From Oscillospiraceae bacterium (GTDB lineage Bacteria > Bacillota > Clostridia > Oscillospirales > Ruminococcaceae): 64,000 nt of DNA. A program made the position numbers and the translations under genes. Every line of letters starts with the position of its first letter. Within the stretch, counting starts at the first letter, position 1. Under the pieces are notes generated by a model, which was given only the letters and a program-made list of their open reading frames with translations, made no database searches and was not told the origin of the DNA. The DNA lies in contig CAAGEZ010000017.1 in the NCBI GenBank assembly GCA_900768995.1, positions 1-64,000 on the forward strand. Direction: 5' to 3'. Shown piece by piece: positions 45,593 through 54,489 of the stretch.

Positions 45593-46744
45593 CTAAAATT
45601 CGACGATGTATTTCATCATATCTGACAACACATTCAACACACTTTTTTTATCTGCATTCTCCGCTGCCCTCAGTTCAGCTGTTTTCAGAAGCTTTTCACC
45701 GCAGTAAAATCTCAGCTCCCCCACCTTGTCACCTTTTTTTACGGGAGCATATACATATGACGGGAGTATCACCGACGCTTTTATATTATCTTCCGACCCT
45801 TTGGCGATAAGGACACTCCCAAGATTTTCAACAGATATGACAGCTTCCCTGACACAGCCGTTCTTCACAGCTATTTTTTCGGGCATATCCTCGGGAATTG
45901 ACAGGCTTTTCACCGTATATCCGCCGAAGCCTATGTCAAGGAGTTCTGCCGCCAGTCCCAGTGCCCTGTCCTCCTCCTTGCAGTCAAGCACGGCACATAC
46001 AAGTGACAGCTCATCACGGCGTGCTCCCTCGGCGGCAAAATATCCGGACGATGGCCCCATTCCGCATTTAAAGCCTACAGAGCCTTTGTATCTGTGCCCC
46101 ATTGGATTTGAAGTGACAAGCTGGACCTTGCCGTCCTTTATTTCTTCAAGCCTTGTGACGAATATATCTGTAAGCTCATCGTGCTTTGATAGCTCGCAGA
46201 GAAGCAGTGCAGCATCATATGCGGTGGTGTGCTGTGCATCATCATTATAGTATCCAGTACATTCGGTAAAAACCGTATCAGTCATACCAAGCTCCGAAGC
46301 TCTTGCATTCATAAGCTCGGTAAATTTTTCCTCTGTCCCGCCCACCTTTTCAGCAAGAACGCAGGAGGCATCATTGGCATTACCGATTATCACGCCTTTT
46401 AGCAGTTCGCTGACAGTAGATTTCTCCCCCGGCATAAGCCATATCTGTGCCCCCTGCTTTGAATTTGCGTTCTCACTTGCGGCGATCTCGGTGTCAAGTG
46501 TCAGCTCTCCCCTGTCCATAGCTTCCGCTGTCAGCAGCACGGTCATAAGCTTATTGAACGAGCCCATATGCACAGGCGCTCTGCTGTTTTTTTCACGGAT
46601 AACTGTCTTTGTGGTAGGTTCCATAAGAACGTAGCATTCCTTATAGTCTGTTTCTGCCTTATCCTGTGCCGATATTGCCAATGTCTGTGAGAACATTATT
46701 ATAGTGCTCGTTAAAAATGCAGCAGTCTTTCTGAATATCTTCAT
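45593..46744 (-). CDS. D-alanyl-D-alanine carboxypeptidase family protein with altered active-site motifs
   Basis: This 383-residue secreted protein has a signal peptide (MKIFRKTAAFLTSTIIMFSQ to AISAQDK), a peptidase S11 domain and a C-terminal domain as in DacF/PBP5. The SxxK motif is present as SFNK in VHMGSFNKLMTVLL. The usual SxN motif is replaced: the site reads GNANDASCVLAE, with Asn where Ser is expected. KTG reads KCG in VGFKCGMGPSSGYF. Such proteins trim peptidoglycan pentapeptides, often in sporulation. The changes may alter activity or beta-lactam response; the basic fold is not in doubt. Confidence 0.88.
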   Translation of the reverse strand: MKIFRKTAAFLTSTIIMFSQTLAISAQDKAETDYKECYVLMEPTTKTVIREKNSRAPVHMGSFNKLMTVLLTAEAMDRGELTLDTEIAASENANSKQGAQIWLMPGEKSTVSELLKGVIIGNANDASCVLAEKVGGTEEKFTELMNARASELGMTDTVFTECTGYYNDDAQHTTAYDAALLLCELSKHDELTDIFVTRLEEIKDGKVQLVTSNPMGHRYKGSVGFKCGMGPSSGYFAAEGARRDELSLVCAVLDCKEEDRALGLAAELLDIGFGGYTVKSLSIPEDMPEKIAVKNGCVREAVISVENLGSVLIAKGSEDNIKASVILPSYVYAPVKKGDKVGELRFYCGEKLLKTAELRAAENADKKSVLNVLSDMMKYIVEF

Positions 46745-46803
46745 ATAAATTACCGTCCTTTCCCGTACATTCTATGACGAAAAGGACAGGTTTAGGACAG
46801 ACA

Positions 46804-46837
46804 AAAGCGGCTGCCCGAATAAACAGACAGCCGCTTT
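46804..46837 (-). terminator. Terminator after the HPr-like gene
   Basis: AAAGCGGCTG pairs perfectly with CAGCCGCTTT across 14 nt, with a TTTT tail on the minus strand, between the HPr-like gene and the DacF-like gene. Confidence 0.75.
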
Positions 46838-46865
46838 ATTTTACATTAAATATTCAGTTTACCGA

Positions 46866-47096
46866 TTATTCAACGATATACTGCTTGATCTTCTCAAAGA
46901 ACTCGGAAGCATCATCGGTGTGAGCTTCAAGAGCGATGGGCTTGGAAAGATCGAGGCTGAAAATACCCATAATGGACTTAGCGTCAACAGCGTATCTTCC
47001 GGAAAGAAGGTCAACGTCATAATCGCAGAGGGAAACCTCAGAAACGAAATTCTTTACATCATTGATAGTTGCAAGCATAATAGTAGTCTTTTTCAT
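46866..47096 (-). CDS. HPr-like protein lacking the phospho-accepting His15
   Basis: This 76-residue protein aligns over its length with HPr of the phosphotransferase system. The regulatory serine region is kept as DAKSIMGIFSLDLSKPIAL (Ser at about residue 41). The GIHARPA site of HPr is replaced by ATINDVKNFVSE, so the catalytic His is absent. It cannot pass phosphate in the PTS; like Crh of Bacillus it could act only through the serine, for example with CcpA, if an HPr kinase is present. No ptsI gene is adjacent. Confidence 0.85.
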   Translation of the reverse strand: MKKTTIMLATINDVKNFVSEVSLCDYDVDLLSGRYAVDAKSIMGIFSLDLSKPIALEAHTDDASEFFEKIKQYIVE

Positions 47097-47209
47097 AACA
47101 ACCCATCCTTTCGGTGTTCATAAAAATATCCGGAAAACCGCAGGATCTGTAATTTTGCAGCTTCCTTGATATTAAGAATAACAGTTTTTTACGATTAAGT
47201 CAAGAGGAT

Positions 47210-47238
47210 TTGCAATTTTTTTTATTTTATTGTATAAT
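47210..47238 (+). promoter_or_regulatory. Promoter of mtaB
   Basis: TTGCAA, a 17-nt T-rich spacer and TATAAT end about 70 nt before the mtaB start. It is a near-consensus vegetative promoter. Confidence 0.85.
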
Positions 47239-47306
47239 AGCATATAGCCCTAAAAAACTAAAAGGTTTTCAGTATGCATCTTACACAAAAATTCTTGGAG
47301 GATTTT

Positions 47307-50300
47307 ATGTATATTTACTTTATAACCTTCGGCTGCAAGGTCAACACATACGAAACGGCTTGTATGACTGCGGCATTTGAAGCGGAAGGTTTTACGCCTA
47401 CTCTTGAAAAAAATCTTGCGGATATATTCGTCATAAACTCCTGCACAGTGACATCTGAAAGCGACAGCAAGCTGAGACAGACACTCAGAGGTCTGCGGAG
47501 AGATCACCCCGATTCGGTCATAGTGCTGACGGGCTGCTATCCTCAGGCATTCCCAGATGAAGCGGCTGCGGAGGAATGTGCGGATATAGTCACGGGAACC
47601 AAGAACCGAAGCAATATTGCAAGGCTTGTGAAAAATTATCTTGATGACAGGGAAAGAGTCTGTTCTGTTGCTCCATATTCGTCAGGAGACGGCTTTGAGG
47701 TTATGTCTGCGGACAATATTGAGGGTCACACCCGTGCATTTATGAAAATTCAGGACGGCTGCAATGCTTTCTGCACCTACTGCATTATCCCCTATGCCCG
47801 TGGACGTATCCGTTCAAAGCCTGTCGAAGATATTGTTTCTGAGGCAAGAAAGCTTGCGGAGAATGGTTACAGGGAGATAGTCCTTGTGGGGATAAATCTT
47901 GCGTTTTATGGCGCTGAGTTCGGGAAAGACCTTGCAGATGCGGCGGAGGCTGTAAACAGCGTTGACGGCATTGACAGAATACGTCTCGGGTCTCTTGAAC
48001 CCGAAAAAATGACCAATGAAATGCTTATGCGGCTTGCGGCACTGCCTAAATTCTGCCCTTCTTTCCATTTGTCCCTCCAGAGCGGCTGCAATAGGACGCT
48101 CAAAGCGATGAACCGAAGGTACACCGCCGAGGAATACGCCGAACTCGTTGACAGGATAAGACACATTTTCCCCGACTGCGGCATTACCACTGACGTAATG
48201 GCGGGTTTTCCGGGTGAGACAGACACTGACCACAAGGAATCAGTGGAATTTATAAAGAAGATAGGCTTTTCAGATATCCACGTGTTCCCATATTCACGTA
48301 GAAAGGGTACGAAAGCCGACCTTATGGACGAACAAGTCCAGAACGAGATAAAAAAGCAGAGAGCCAAGGAGCTTGCCGAAGCAGGAGCTGTTTGTCGGCA
48401 GAAATTTCTGCAAAGCCTTGTGGGAAAAGAGTTTCCCGTTCTTTTTGAGAGAGAAAAATCCGACGGGATCCACCACGGATATGCTCCAAATTACACTCAT
48501 ATAAAAATTTTAACAAAAAATTCAGAAAAAAGTTTGCGTAAAATGATTTTTTATGTTAAAATAGATAAGATAGGAGAAAATTGCTGTTTTGGTGAAATTT
48601 TGCCCGAACGCAGTATTCTCGACACCAACATTCGACACCAACATATAATAAAGGGGAGTATCTTACTTATGCCAGTTTACCGAATTTATGTTGAAAAAAA
48701 ACCTGAATTTGCCTCTTCGGCAAAGACCCTTCTTTCAGATGTGAAAACAGCCCTCAGACTGGATTCGCTCCGCTCGCTGCGTGTCATCAACCGCTACGAT
48801 GCAGAGAATATCTCGGAAGAGAATTTCAACTATGCAGCAGGAAACGTTTTTTCCGAGCCTGCCGTTGATGTGACCTACAGAACTCTTCCCAAGCTTGCTA
48901 ACGATGAAAGAGTTTTTGCGGTGGAGTATCTCCCCGGTCAGTTCGATCAGAGAGCCGATTCCTGCGAGCAGTGTATCCAGATCCTTACTCAGGGCGAGCG
49001 CTGCAAGGTCCGCAATGCACGTGTTTACATCACTCAGGGCACTATTTCCGATGATGAATTTGAAGCTCTCAAAAAGTACATCATCAACCCTGTTGAAAGC
49101 CGTGAAGCATCTCTCGACGAGGTGGACACTCTTGCTGTAAAGTATGATATCCCCGAGACTGTCGAAACTCTCACAGGCTTTATAACTATGGACGATCTCG
49201 GTCTTGCCGATTTTGTTACAAAGTACAGACTTGCTATGGATTTCGATGACCTCAAGTTCTGCCAGAGCTATTTCCGTGACACCGAAAAGCGTGACCCCAC
49301 TATCACTGAAATTCGTATGATAGATACATACTGGTCCGACCACTGCCGTCATACCACATTCTCAACTATCATCGACAATGCAAATATTGACGCTGATTAC
49401 ATCAGAAAGACATACAACGAATATATCGACGCAAGAAAAGAGCTTGGCAGAGAAAACAAGCCCATTACCTTAATGGACATTGCCACAATTGCCGCTAAGA
49501 AGCTCAAAAAAGAAGGCATTCTCAAGGACCTTGACGAGTCTGAGGAGATAAATGCCTGCTCCGTAAAGATAAAGGTCGATGTTGACGGCGAGCTTCAGGA
49601 CTGGCTCCTTATGTTCAAGAACGAGACCCATAACCACCCCACTGAGATTGAACCTTTCGGCGGTGCTGCAACCTGTCTCGGCGGTGCTATCAGAGACCCT
49701 CTCTCGGGTCGTTCCTATGTTTATCAGGCAATGCGTGTAACAGGTGCGTCCAATCCCCTTGTGCCTGTTGAAGACACTATCCACGGCAAGCTTCCTCAGA
49801 GAAAGATCACAGTCGGCGCAGCAAACGGCTACAGCTCCTACGGAAACCAGATCGGTCTTGCCACAGGTCACGTTGCAGAGGTTTATCACCCCGGGTATGT
49901 GGCTAAGAGACTGGAGATAGGTGCAGTTGTAGGCGCAGCTCCTATGGAGAATGTTGTAAGAGAAGTTCCCGAGCCCGGTGACGTTATCATTCTCCTCGGC
50001 GGACGCACAGGACGTGACGGCTGCGGCGGCGCAACAGGCTCCTCCAAGTCCCACACAGAGCAGTCCCTTGAAAGCTGCGGTGCAGAGGTTCAGAAGGGTA
50101 ATCCTCCCGAGGAAAGAAAGCTCCAGAGGCTTTTCCGTGACCCCGAGGTCACTCATATGATCAAGCGCTGCAACGACTTCGGCGCAGGCGGCGTTTCCGT
50201 TGCTATCAGTGAGCTTACAGACGGTCTTGTTATCGACCTTAATGCCGTTCCCAAGAAGTATGACGGTCTTGACGGAACAGAGCTTGCTATTTCCGAGAGC

Positions 50301-52376
50301 CAGGAAAGAATGGCTGTTGTTATCAGAAAGTCTGATATGAAGAAGTTTATGGCTGCGGCTGCCAAGGAAAACCTTGAAGCAACAAAGGTCGCAGACGTTA
50401 TGGAAGAACCCCGTCTTAAGATGAAGTGGAACGGCAAGGTCATTGTTGATCTTTCAAGAGAGTTCCTTAACTCCAACGGTGCAGAAAAGCACACAAATGT
50501 ACAGGTTCCCCTTCCTATAACCGTTCAGCCCAAGTCTTACACAGACTGCCCCGACAGCTGGTACACTCTTATGACAAACCTCAACGTATGCTCTCAAAAG
50601 GGTCTTGTTGAGCGTTTCGACTCCACTATCGGCGCTGGCACAGTTCTTATGCCCTACGGCGGCAAATATCAGCTCACTCCCACTCAGGCAATGGCTGCAA
50701 AGATACCAGTTCTTAAGGGTCAGACCACTACCTGCTCCCTTATGGGCTGGGGCTACAATCCTTATGTAAGCGACAAGAGCCCTTACCACGGCGCTATGGC
50801 AGCTGTAATTGAGTCCGTTTCCAAGGTCATCGCAGCAGGCGGAAGCTACAAGAACTGCTGGCTCACATTCCAGGAATATTTCGAGAGAACCCAGAACAAT
50901 CCCACAAGATGGGGCAAGCCTTTTGCGGCTCTTCTCGGCGCATACAAGGCTCAGATTGAGCTTGGCTGCGGAGCTATCGGCGGCAAGGATTCGATGTCGG
51001 GTACATTTGAAAATATCGACGTTCCCGCAACTCTCGTTTCCTTTGCAGTTTCTACCGCAAGCAGCAAGAAAATAATCTCTCCCGAATTTAAAAAGGCAGG
51101 CAACAAGGTTATTTACATCACTCCCGATTATGATGAAAACGGTCTGCCCAAGTGGGACAGCGTAAGAAGCGTATTTGAGCGTGTTGAGGCACTCATTTCC
51201 GAGGGCAAGGCACTTTCCGTATGGTCTGTCGGTTTTGGCGGCGTTGCTGAGGCTGTTGCAAAGATGTCTCTCGGAAACAGAATAGGTTTCAAGTTTGATA
51301 AGAAGCTTGACAAGGATACCCTTTTCTATTCAAGATACGGTTCATTCGTTATCGAACTTGACGGCGATCCATTTACAGCAGAAAAGGTTATCGGTACAAC
51401 AACCGATTCCTACACTATCGACTGCAAGGATTATGTTGTCGATATGGCTGATCTTCAGAAGTCGTGGGAGGACAAACTCGAACCTGTATTCCCCTGCAAT
51501 ATAAAGACTGAGAGCAAGCCTGCCAAGATATACACATACACCGCACACGACACTGTTCAGCACGCTTCCGCATTTGCAAAGCCAAAGGTTCTTATCCCTG
51601 TATTCCCCGGCACAAACTGCGAATACGATACAGCACGTGTATTTGAAAGAGCAGGAGCTGTTCCTGAGGTCGTTGTTATCAAGAACCTTTCCGCATCTGC
51701 CCTTGAGGACAGTGTTAAGTATGTTCAGAAGGCAATCAAGAAATCTCAGATAATTATGATCCCCGGCGGCTTCTCAGGCGGAGATGAGCCTGACGGTTCA
51801 GGTAAATTCATCACTGCATTCTTCCGTAATCCCTCTATCAAGGAAGCTGTTACTGACCTTCTTGAGAACAGAGACGGACTTATGCTCGGTATATGCAACG
51901 GTTTCCAGGCTCTTATCAAGCTGGGACTTGTTCCTTTTGGAAAAATCGTTGATATGACCGATGATTCTCCTACACTCACATTCAACACCATTGCAAGACA
52001 CCAGTCTATGATGGTTTCCACAAGAATCGCTTCCAACAAGTCTCCTTGGCTTGCAGGCTGCGAGGTTGGCGATATCCACAAGATCGCTATTTCACACGGT
52101 GAAGGACGCTTTATTGCATCTCCCGAACTTATCAAGCAGCTTGCTGACAACGGTCAGATCGCTACTCAGTATGTTGACCTTGACGGTTCTCCCTCTATGG
52201 ATATCCGCTTCAACCCCAATTCTTCCTTCGATGCAATTGAGGGTATCACATCTCCCGACGGACGTGTTCTTGGAAAGATGGGTCACAGTGAGCGTATCGG
52301 CACTGACATCTGCAAGAATGTTCCCGGCAACAAGGATCAGAAAATATTTGAAAGCGGCGTAGCTTACTTCAAGTAA
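47307..52376 (+). CDS. mtaB/purL: MtaB tRNA methylthiotransferase and PurL FGAM synthase in one reading frame
   Basis: Codons 1-454 encode MtaB, which adds methylthio to t6A37 of tRNA: FITFGCKVNTYETACM, INSCTVT and LTGCYPQ hold the first cluster Cys, GCNAFCTYCIIPYARG the radical-SAM Cys, and a TRAM domain ends FGEILPERSILDTNI. From 48669 (MPVYRIYVEKK) follows a complete 1,235-residue single-chain PurL with SDHCRHTTF, NETHNHPTEIEPFGGAATCL and the glutaminase FPGTNCEYDTARVF and LGICNGFQALIKLG. The genes are joined because a perfect 13-bp tandem duplication (48619-48644) shifts the frame past TAA TAA. A ribosome site AAGGGGAG and a promoter-like pair still precede PurL. The MtaB start follows TTGGAGG. 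Confidence 0.93.
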   Translation: MYIYFITFGCKVNTYETACMTAAFEAEGFTPTLEKNLADIFVINSCTVTSESDSKLRQTLRGLRRDHPDSVIVLTGCYPQAFPDEAAAEECADIVTGTKNRSNIARLVKNYLDDRERVCSVAPYSSGDGFEVMSADNIEGHTRAFMKIQDGCNAFCTYCIIPYARGRIRSKPVEDIVSEARKLAENGYREIVLVGINLAFYGAEFGKDLADAAEAVNSVDGIDRIRLGSLEPEKMTNEMLMRLAALPKFCPSFHLSLQSGCNRTLKAMNRRYTAEEYAELVDRIRHIFPDCGITTDVMAGFPGETDTDHKESVEFIKKIGFSDIHVFPYSRRKGTKADLMDEQVQNEIKKQRAKELAEAGAVCRQKFLQSLVGKEFPVLFEREKSDGIHHGYAPNYTHIKILTKNSEKSLRKMIFYVKIDKIGENCCFGEILPERSILDTNIRHQHIIKGSILLMPVYRIYVEKKPEFASSAKTLLSDVKTALRLDSLRSLRVINRYDAENISEENFNYAAGNVFSEPAVDVTYRTLPKLANDERVFAVEYLPGQFDQRADSCEQCIQILTQGERCKVRNARVYITQGTISDDEFEALKKYIINPVESREASLDEVDTLAVKYDIPETVETLTGFITMDDLGLADFVTKYRLAMDFDDLKFCQSYFRDTEKRDPTITEIRMIDTYWSDHCRHTTFSTIIDNANIDADYIRKTYNEYIDARKELGRENKPITLMDIATIAAKKLKKEGILKDLDESEEINACSVKIKVDVDGELQDWLLMFKNETHNHPTEIEPFGGAATCLGGAIRDPLSGRSYVYQAMRVTGASNPLVPVEDTIHGKLPQRKITVGAANGYSSYGNQIGLATGHVAEVYHPGYVAKRLEIGAVVGAAPMENVVREVPEPGDVIILLGGRTGRDGCGGATGSSKSHTEQSLESCGAEVQKGNPPEERKLQRLFRDPEVTHMIKRCNDFGAGGVSVAISELTDGLVIDLNAVPKKYDGLDGTELAISESQERMAVVIRKSDMKKFMAAAAKENLEATKVADVMEEPRLKMKWNGKVIVDLSREFLNSNGAEKHTNVQVPLPITVQPKSYTDCPDSWYTLMTNLNVCSQKGLVERFDSTIGAGTVLMPYGGKYQLTPTQAMAAKIPVLKGQTTTCSLMGWGYNPYVSDKSPYHGAMAAVIESVSKVIAAGGSYKNCWLTFQEYFERTQNNPTRWGKPFAALLGAYKAQIELGCGAIGGKDSMSGTFENIDVPATLVSFAVSTASSKKIISPEFKKAGNKVIYITPDYDENGLPKWDSVRSVFERVEALISEGKALSVWSVGFGGVAEAVAKMSLGNRIGFKFDKKLDKDTLFYSRYGSFVIELDGDPFTAEKVIGTTTDSYTIDCKDYVVDMADLQKSWEDKLEPVFPCNIKTESKPAKIYTYTAHDTVQHASAFAKPKVLIPVFPGTNCEYDTARVFERAGAVPEVVVIKNLSASALEDSVKYVQKAIKKSQIIMIPGGFSGGDEPDGSGKFITAFFRNPSIKEAVTDLLENRDGLMLGICNGFQALIKLGLVPFGKIVDMTDDSPTLTFNTIARHQSMMVSTRIASNKSPWLAGCEVGDIHKIAISHGEGRFIASPELIKQLADNGQIATQYVDLDGSPSMDIRFNPNSSFDAIEGITSPDGRVLGKMGHSERIGTDICKNVPGNKDQKIFESGVAYFK
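48534..48562 (+). promoter_or_regulatory. Candidate internal promoter for purL
   Basis: TTGCGT, 17 nt and TAAAAT lie within the end of mtaB, about 107 nt before the PurL ATG. This would let purL be expressed without the fused upstream part. Confidence 0.5.
48619..48644 (+). repeat. Perfect 13-bp tandem duplication at the mtaB-purL junction
   Basis: TCGACACCAACAT occurs twice back to back. Its length is not a multiple of three. With one copy removed, the MtaB frame would read ...LDTNI then TAA TAA, ending just before the purL ribosome site. With both copies it runs on into purL. Confidence 0.95.
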
Positions 52377-52397
52377 TACTGACTTTATAGCAAAACA

Positions 52398-52436
52398 ACA
52401 GCGAGCCTTTCTTCATATTGAGGAAAGGCTCGCTGT
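52398..52436. terminator. Bidirectional terminator between purL and cotJC
   Basis: ACAGCGAGCCTTTC pairs perfectly with GAAAGGCTCGCTGT across 11 nt, with GTTTATATT after it on the plus strand and TGTTTTGC on the minus strand. Confidence 0.85.
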
Positions 52437-52454
52437 GTTTATATTATGCTGACA

Positions 52455-53051
52455 TTATTTGTCAAACTCGGGATTGAATGCATAGAAATTCTTTGAATTA
52501 AGATTATCCTGAGTTATGCGGAGAGCTTCGCCAAAACGCTGAAAATGCACAATTTCCCTTTGTCTGAGGAACTTTATCGGGTCACGGACATCGGGATCAT
52601 CGGCAAACCTGAGGATATTGTCATAAGTCGTTCGAGCTTTCTGCTCTGCCGCCATATCTTCGTGAAGGTCTGTGATAACATCGCCCTTCGACTGGAAATA
52701 TGCTGCTGTAAACGGCACTCCTGCTGCGGACTGAGGATAGATCCCAAGAGTATGGGCTACATAATACGAATCCATTCCGCCCGCCTTTATCTGCTCGGGA
52801 GTAAGTCCTTTGGTGAGCTGGTATACGATTGCTGAGATCATCTCAACGTGTGCAAGTTCTTCCGTACCAATATCTGTCATAATCCCCTGCACCTGAGCAT
52901 AAGGTGCGGTGTATCTCTGACTGAGATATCTCTGAGATGCAGCAAGCTCACCGTCAGCACCGCCGAGCTGTTCAACTATCATCTTAGCAAGCAGCGGATT
53001 TTTATTCTTAATGTTTACGGGATACTGCAAGCGCTTTTCATAAACCCACAT
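52455..53051 (-). CDS. cotJC: Spore coat protein CotJC (manganese-catalase-like)
   Basis: This 198-residue protein has the ferritin-like manganese catalase fold: VEQLGGADGELAASQRYLSQ, GTEELAHVEMISAIVYQLTK and DMAAEQKARTTYDNILRFAD supply Glu and His ligands, as does IVHFQRFGEALRI. CotJC is a spore-coat protein in Bacillus and Clostridia. It starts 2 nt after cotJB. Whether it has catalase activity is not shown. Confidence 0.95.
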   Translation of the reverse strand: MWVYEKRLQYPVNIKNKNPLLAKMIVEQLGGADGELAASQRYLSQRYTAPYAQVQGIMTDIGTEELAHVEMISAIVYQLTKGLTPEQIKAGGMDSYYVAHTLGIYPQSAAGVPFTAAYFQSKGDVITDLHEDMAAEQKARTTYDNILRFADDPDVRDPIKFLRQREIVHFQRFGEALRITQDNLNSKNFYAFNPEFDK

Positions 53052-53053
53052 AA

Positions 53054-53311
53054 TCAGTTAGCCTCCTTTTCCCAGGGCCAGGGACCCTTTACCCAGTCGA
53101 AAATATTTTCACAGTCCGACTGGAGAGGAGAAATGGGTCCAAAAAGATTTGCATATGCTGCTGCTGTCCGTTCACGGAGCTCCTTGTATTTCCTGAACGC
53201 CCTCAGACCGTTGGGACAGGTAGGGTGTGTGTCAAGGTAAAGCTGAAGCTCGTATAAATAAAAATCATACATCTGCAATGCATAAAGCAGCTGCCTTTTC
53301 TTATTTTCCAT
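53054..53311 (-). CDS. cotJB: Spore coat protein CotJB
   Basis: This 85-residue protein (LYALQMYDFYLYELQLYLDT and HPTCPNGLRAFRKYKELRER) has the CotJB pattern and the C-terminal FDWVKGPWPWEKE. It overlaps cotJA by 11 nt and acts with the other CotJ proteins in the coat. Confidence 0.94.
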   Translation of the reverse strand: MENKKRQLLYALQMYDFYLYELQLYLDTHPTCPNGLRAFRKYKELRERTAAAYANLFGPISPLQSDCENIFDWVKGPWPWEKEAN

Positions 53312-53516
53312 ATGTCTGCACCCCTTCCCTGCCTAAAAAAGGAAGATCAAGACTTGGGAAAATAGTACCCTTGGCAAGAGCTGTATTTTCAGCATAAGTC
53401 TCATCCCAACTCTGATACGGCACATAAGCCATAGCAAGAGGCATATTTTCGGGTAACCGTCTTTTAGGAACCGTCAGTTCCTCAGCAGAGCATTTTGAAT
53501 ATGAGTTATTGTTCAT
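53301..53516 (-). CDS. cotJA: Spore coat associated protein CotJA
   Basis: This 71-residue protein contains LAMAYVPYQSWDETYAENTA, the CotJA core, and KGTIFPSLDLPFLG. It begins the cotJABC operon; GAAAGGAGCAGGCT precedes the ATG. Such operons are made in the mother cell under SigE; no firm SigE promoter could be fixed in the 130-bp upstream gap. Confidence 0.92.
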   Translation of the reverse strand: MNNNSYSKCSAEELTVPKRRLPENMPLAMAYVPYQSWDETYAENTALAKGTIFPSLDLPFLGREGVQTYGK

Positions 53517-53650
53517 AGCCTGCTCCTTTCAAAAAATTATGAGCATATAAGCTCATTAATATCATATTCAGAAAGCTCCAGAATGTCACTGTGTCCATAA
53601 ATGAAAAGTCGCCGCAGATATTGCTCCGCAGCGGCTATGTATGATTTACT

Positions 53651-54172
53651 TTATTCTCTGAACGTTTCAAGCAAAATATTAAACAGTATCAGATAAATGC
53701 TGTCCGAGCAGACCGCACATATGATTCCTCCGATAATGACCGAAAGTCTGCTTTTGGTATTTTTCACCCTGTTTACTTTTATCTCCGGCGCCAAAACAAA
53801 TATTGCAGCAGTAGCGGCAATATGAAAAATGATTCCGATAATAACCCACCATACCGCAGTGTATCTGAAAATGGAGTAAAGGAAAATACAGCCCACCATA
53901 CCGATTATATTTATGATAAGATGAACCGGCACGGATATATCTCTGCTCAGCGCCTTAGTTCCGATGTAGCAGGCAGGGAATGTAACAGCTGCTGCAAGAG
54001 CCGCAAGGAAAAGAGTGCTTCCTATATTTGACGCAAAGAAAAGGGAGTAAAACTCCATCGGAAAAATAAACCAGAGTATGACCCATAGAAGTGCGGCCGC
54101 TGCACAGACAATGGCTGCGATACCTTTTCTTTTCAAAGTAAAATATCTTTCTTTTTTCTCGTTTTCATTCAT
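53651..54172 (-). CDS. Four- to five-helix membrane protein, unknown function
   Basis: The protein of about 173 residues starts with a charged stretch (MNENEKKERYFTLKRKG) and then has hydrophobic helices at about residues 16-38, 45-62, 82-100, 104-126 and 147-168. No family motif was recognised. The ATG at 54172 is preferred; the upstream ATG at 54184 sits on the AAAGGAT ribosome site. A small interrupted hairpin at about 53607-53640 follows the gene. Confidence 0.6.
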   Translation of the reverse strand: MNENEKKERYFTLKRKGIAAIVCAAAALLWVILWFIFPMEFYSLFFASNIGSTLFLAALAAAVTFPACYIGTKALSRDISVPVHLIINIIGMVGCIFLYSIFRYTAVWWVIIGIIFHIAATAAIFVLAPEIKVNRVKNTKSRLSVIIGGIICAVCSDSIYLILFNILLETFRE

Positions 54173-54362
54173 TTTAATGTACATATCCTTTCGGAGTGAT
54201 ATGAGAATATTTTATCATAATATCTCATTTAAGTCAACTGTATTTTTATTTGAAATCGTCAATTTTAGCTCAATATATTTATACTGCTAAATATGTTTAA
54301 ACACGTTAAACGTTTAAGAATCGCAAAAAATAAATGTTCATATTTTATTATCACAAATACTG

Positions 54363-54390
54363 TTGAAAACCTTTTTATATGATGTAAAAT
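54363..54390 (+). promoter_or_regulatory. Candidate promoter of the ABC exporter genes in an AT-rich gap
   Basis: TTGAAA, 16 nt and TAAAAT precede the gene at 54490. The 54185-54489 gap holds no gene. It also contains small palindromes GTTTAAAC (54295-54302) and TAAACGTTTA (54307-54316), possible operator sites, and a strong AAGGAGG at 54413-54419 with no start codon after it. Confidence 0.5.
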
Positions 54391-54489
54391 AACTGTCAGT
54401 GCCTGAAAAAAGCAAGGAGGTTTTCGGGCTTAACGGAACGTAAAATACAGCTTGAAAAAGTCTTTACAAAAAAGGGGGAACAGTTAAAT

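Noticed and set aside
49470..50156. 228-codon minus-strand frame inside purL
   Set aside because: It is a shadow of the strongly conserved PurL domain; composition is atypical for a protein and no start signal is present.
53520..53580. SigE promoter before cotJA
   Set aside because: Partial matches (GATATT and CATAATTT) have 16-nt spacing and several alternatives fit as well, so no site could be supported.
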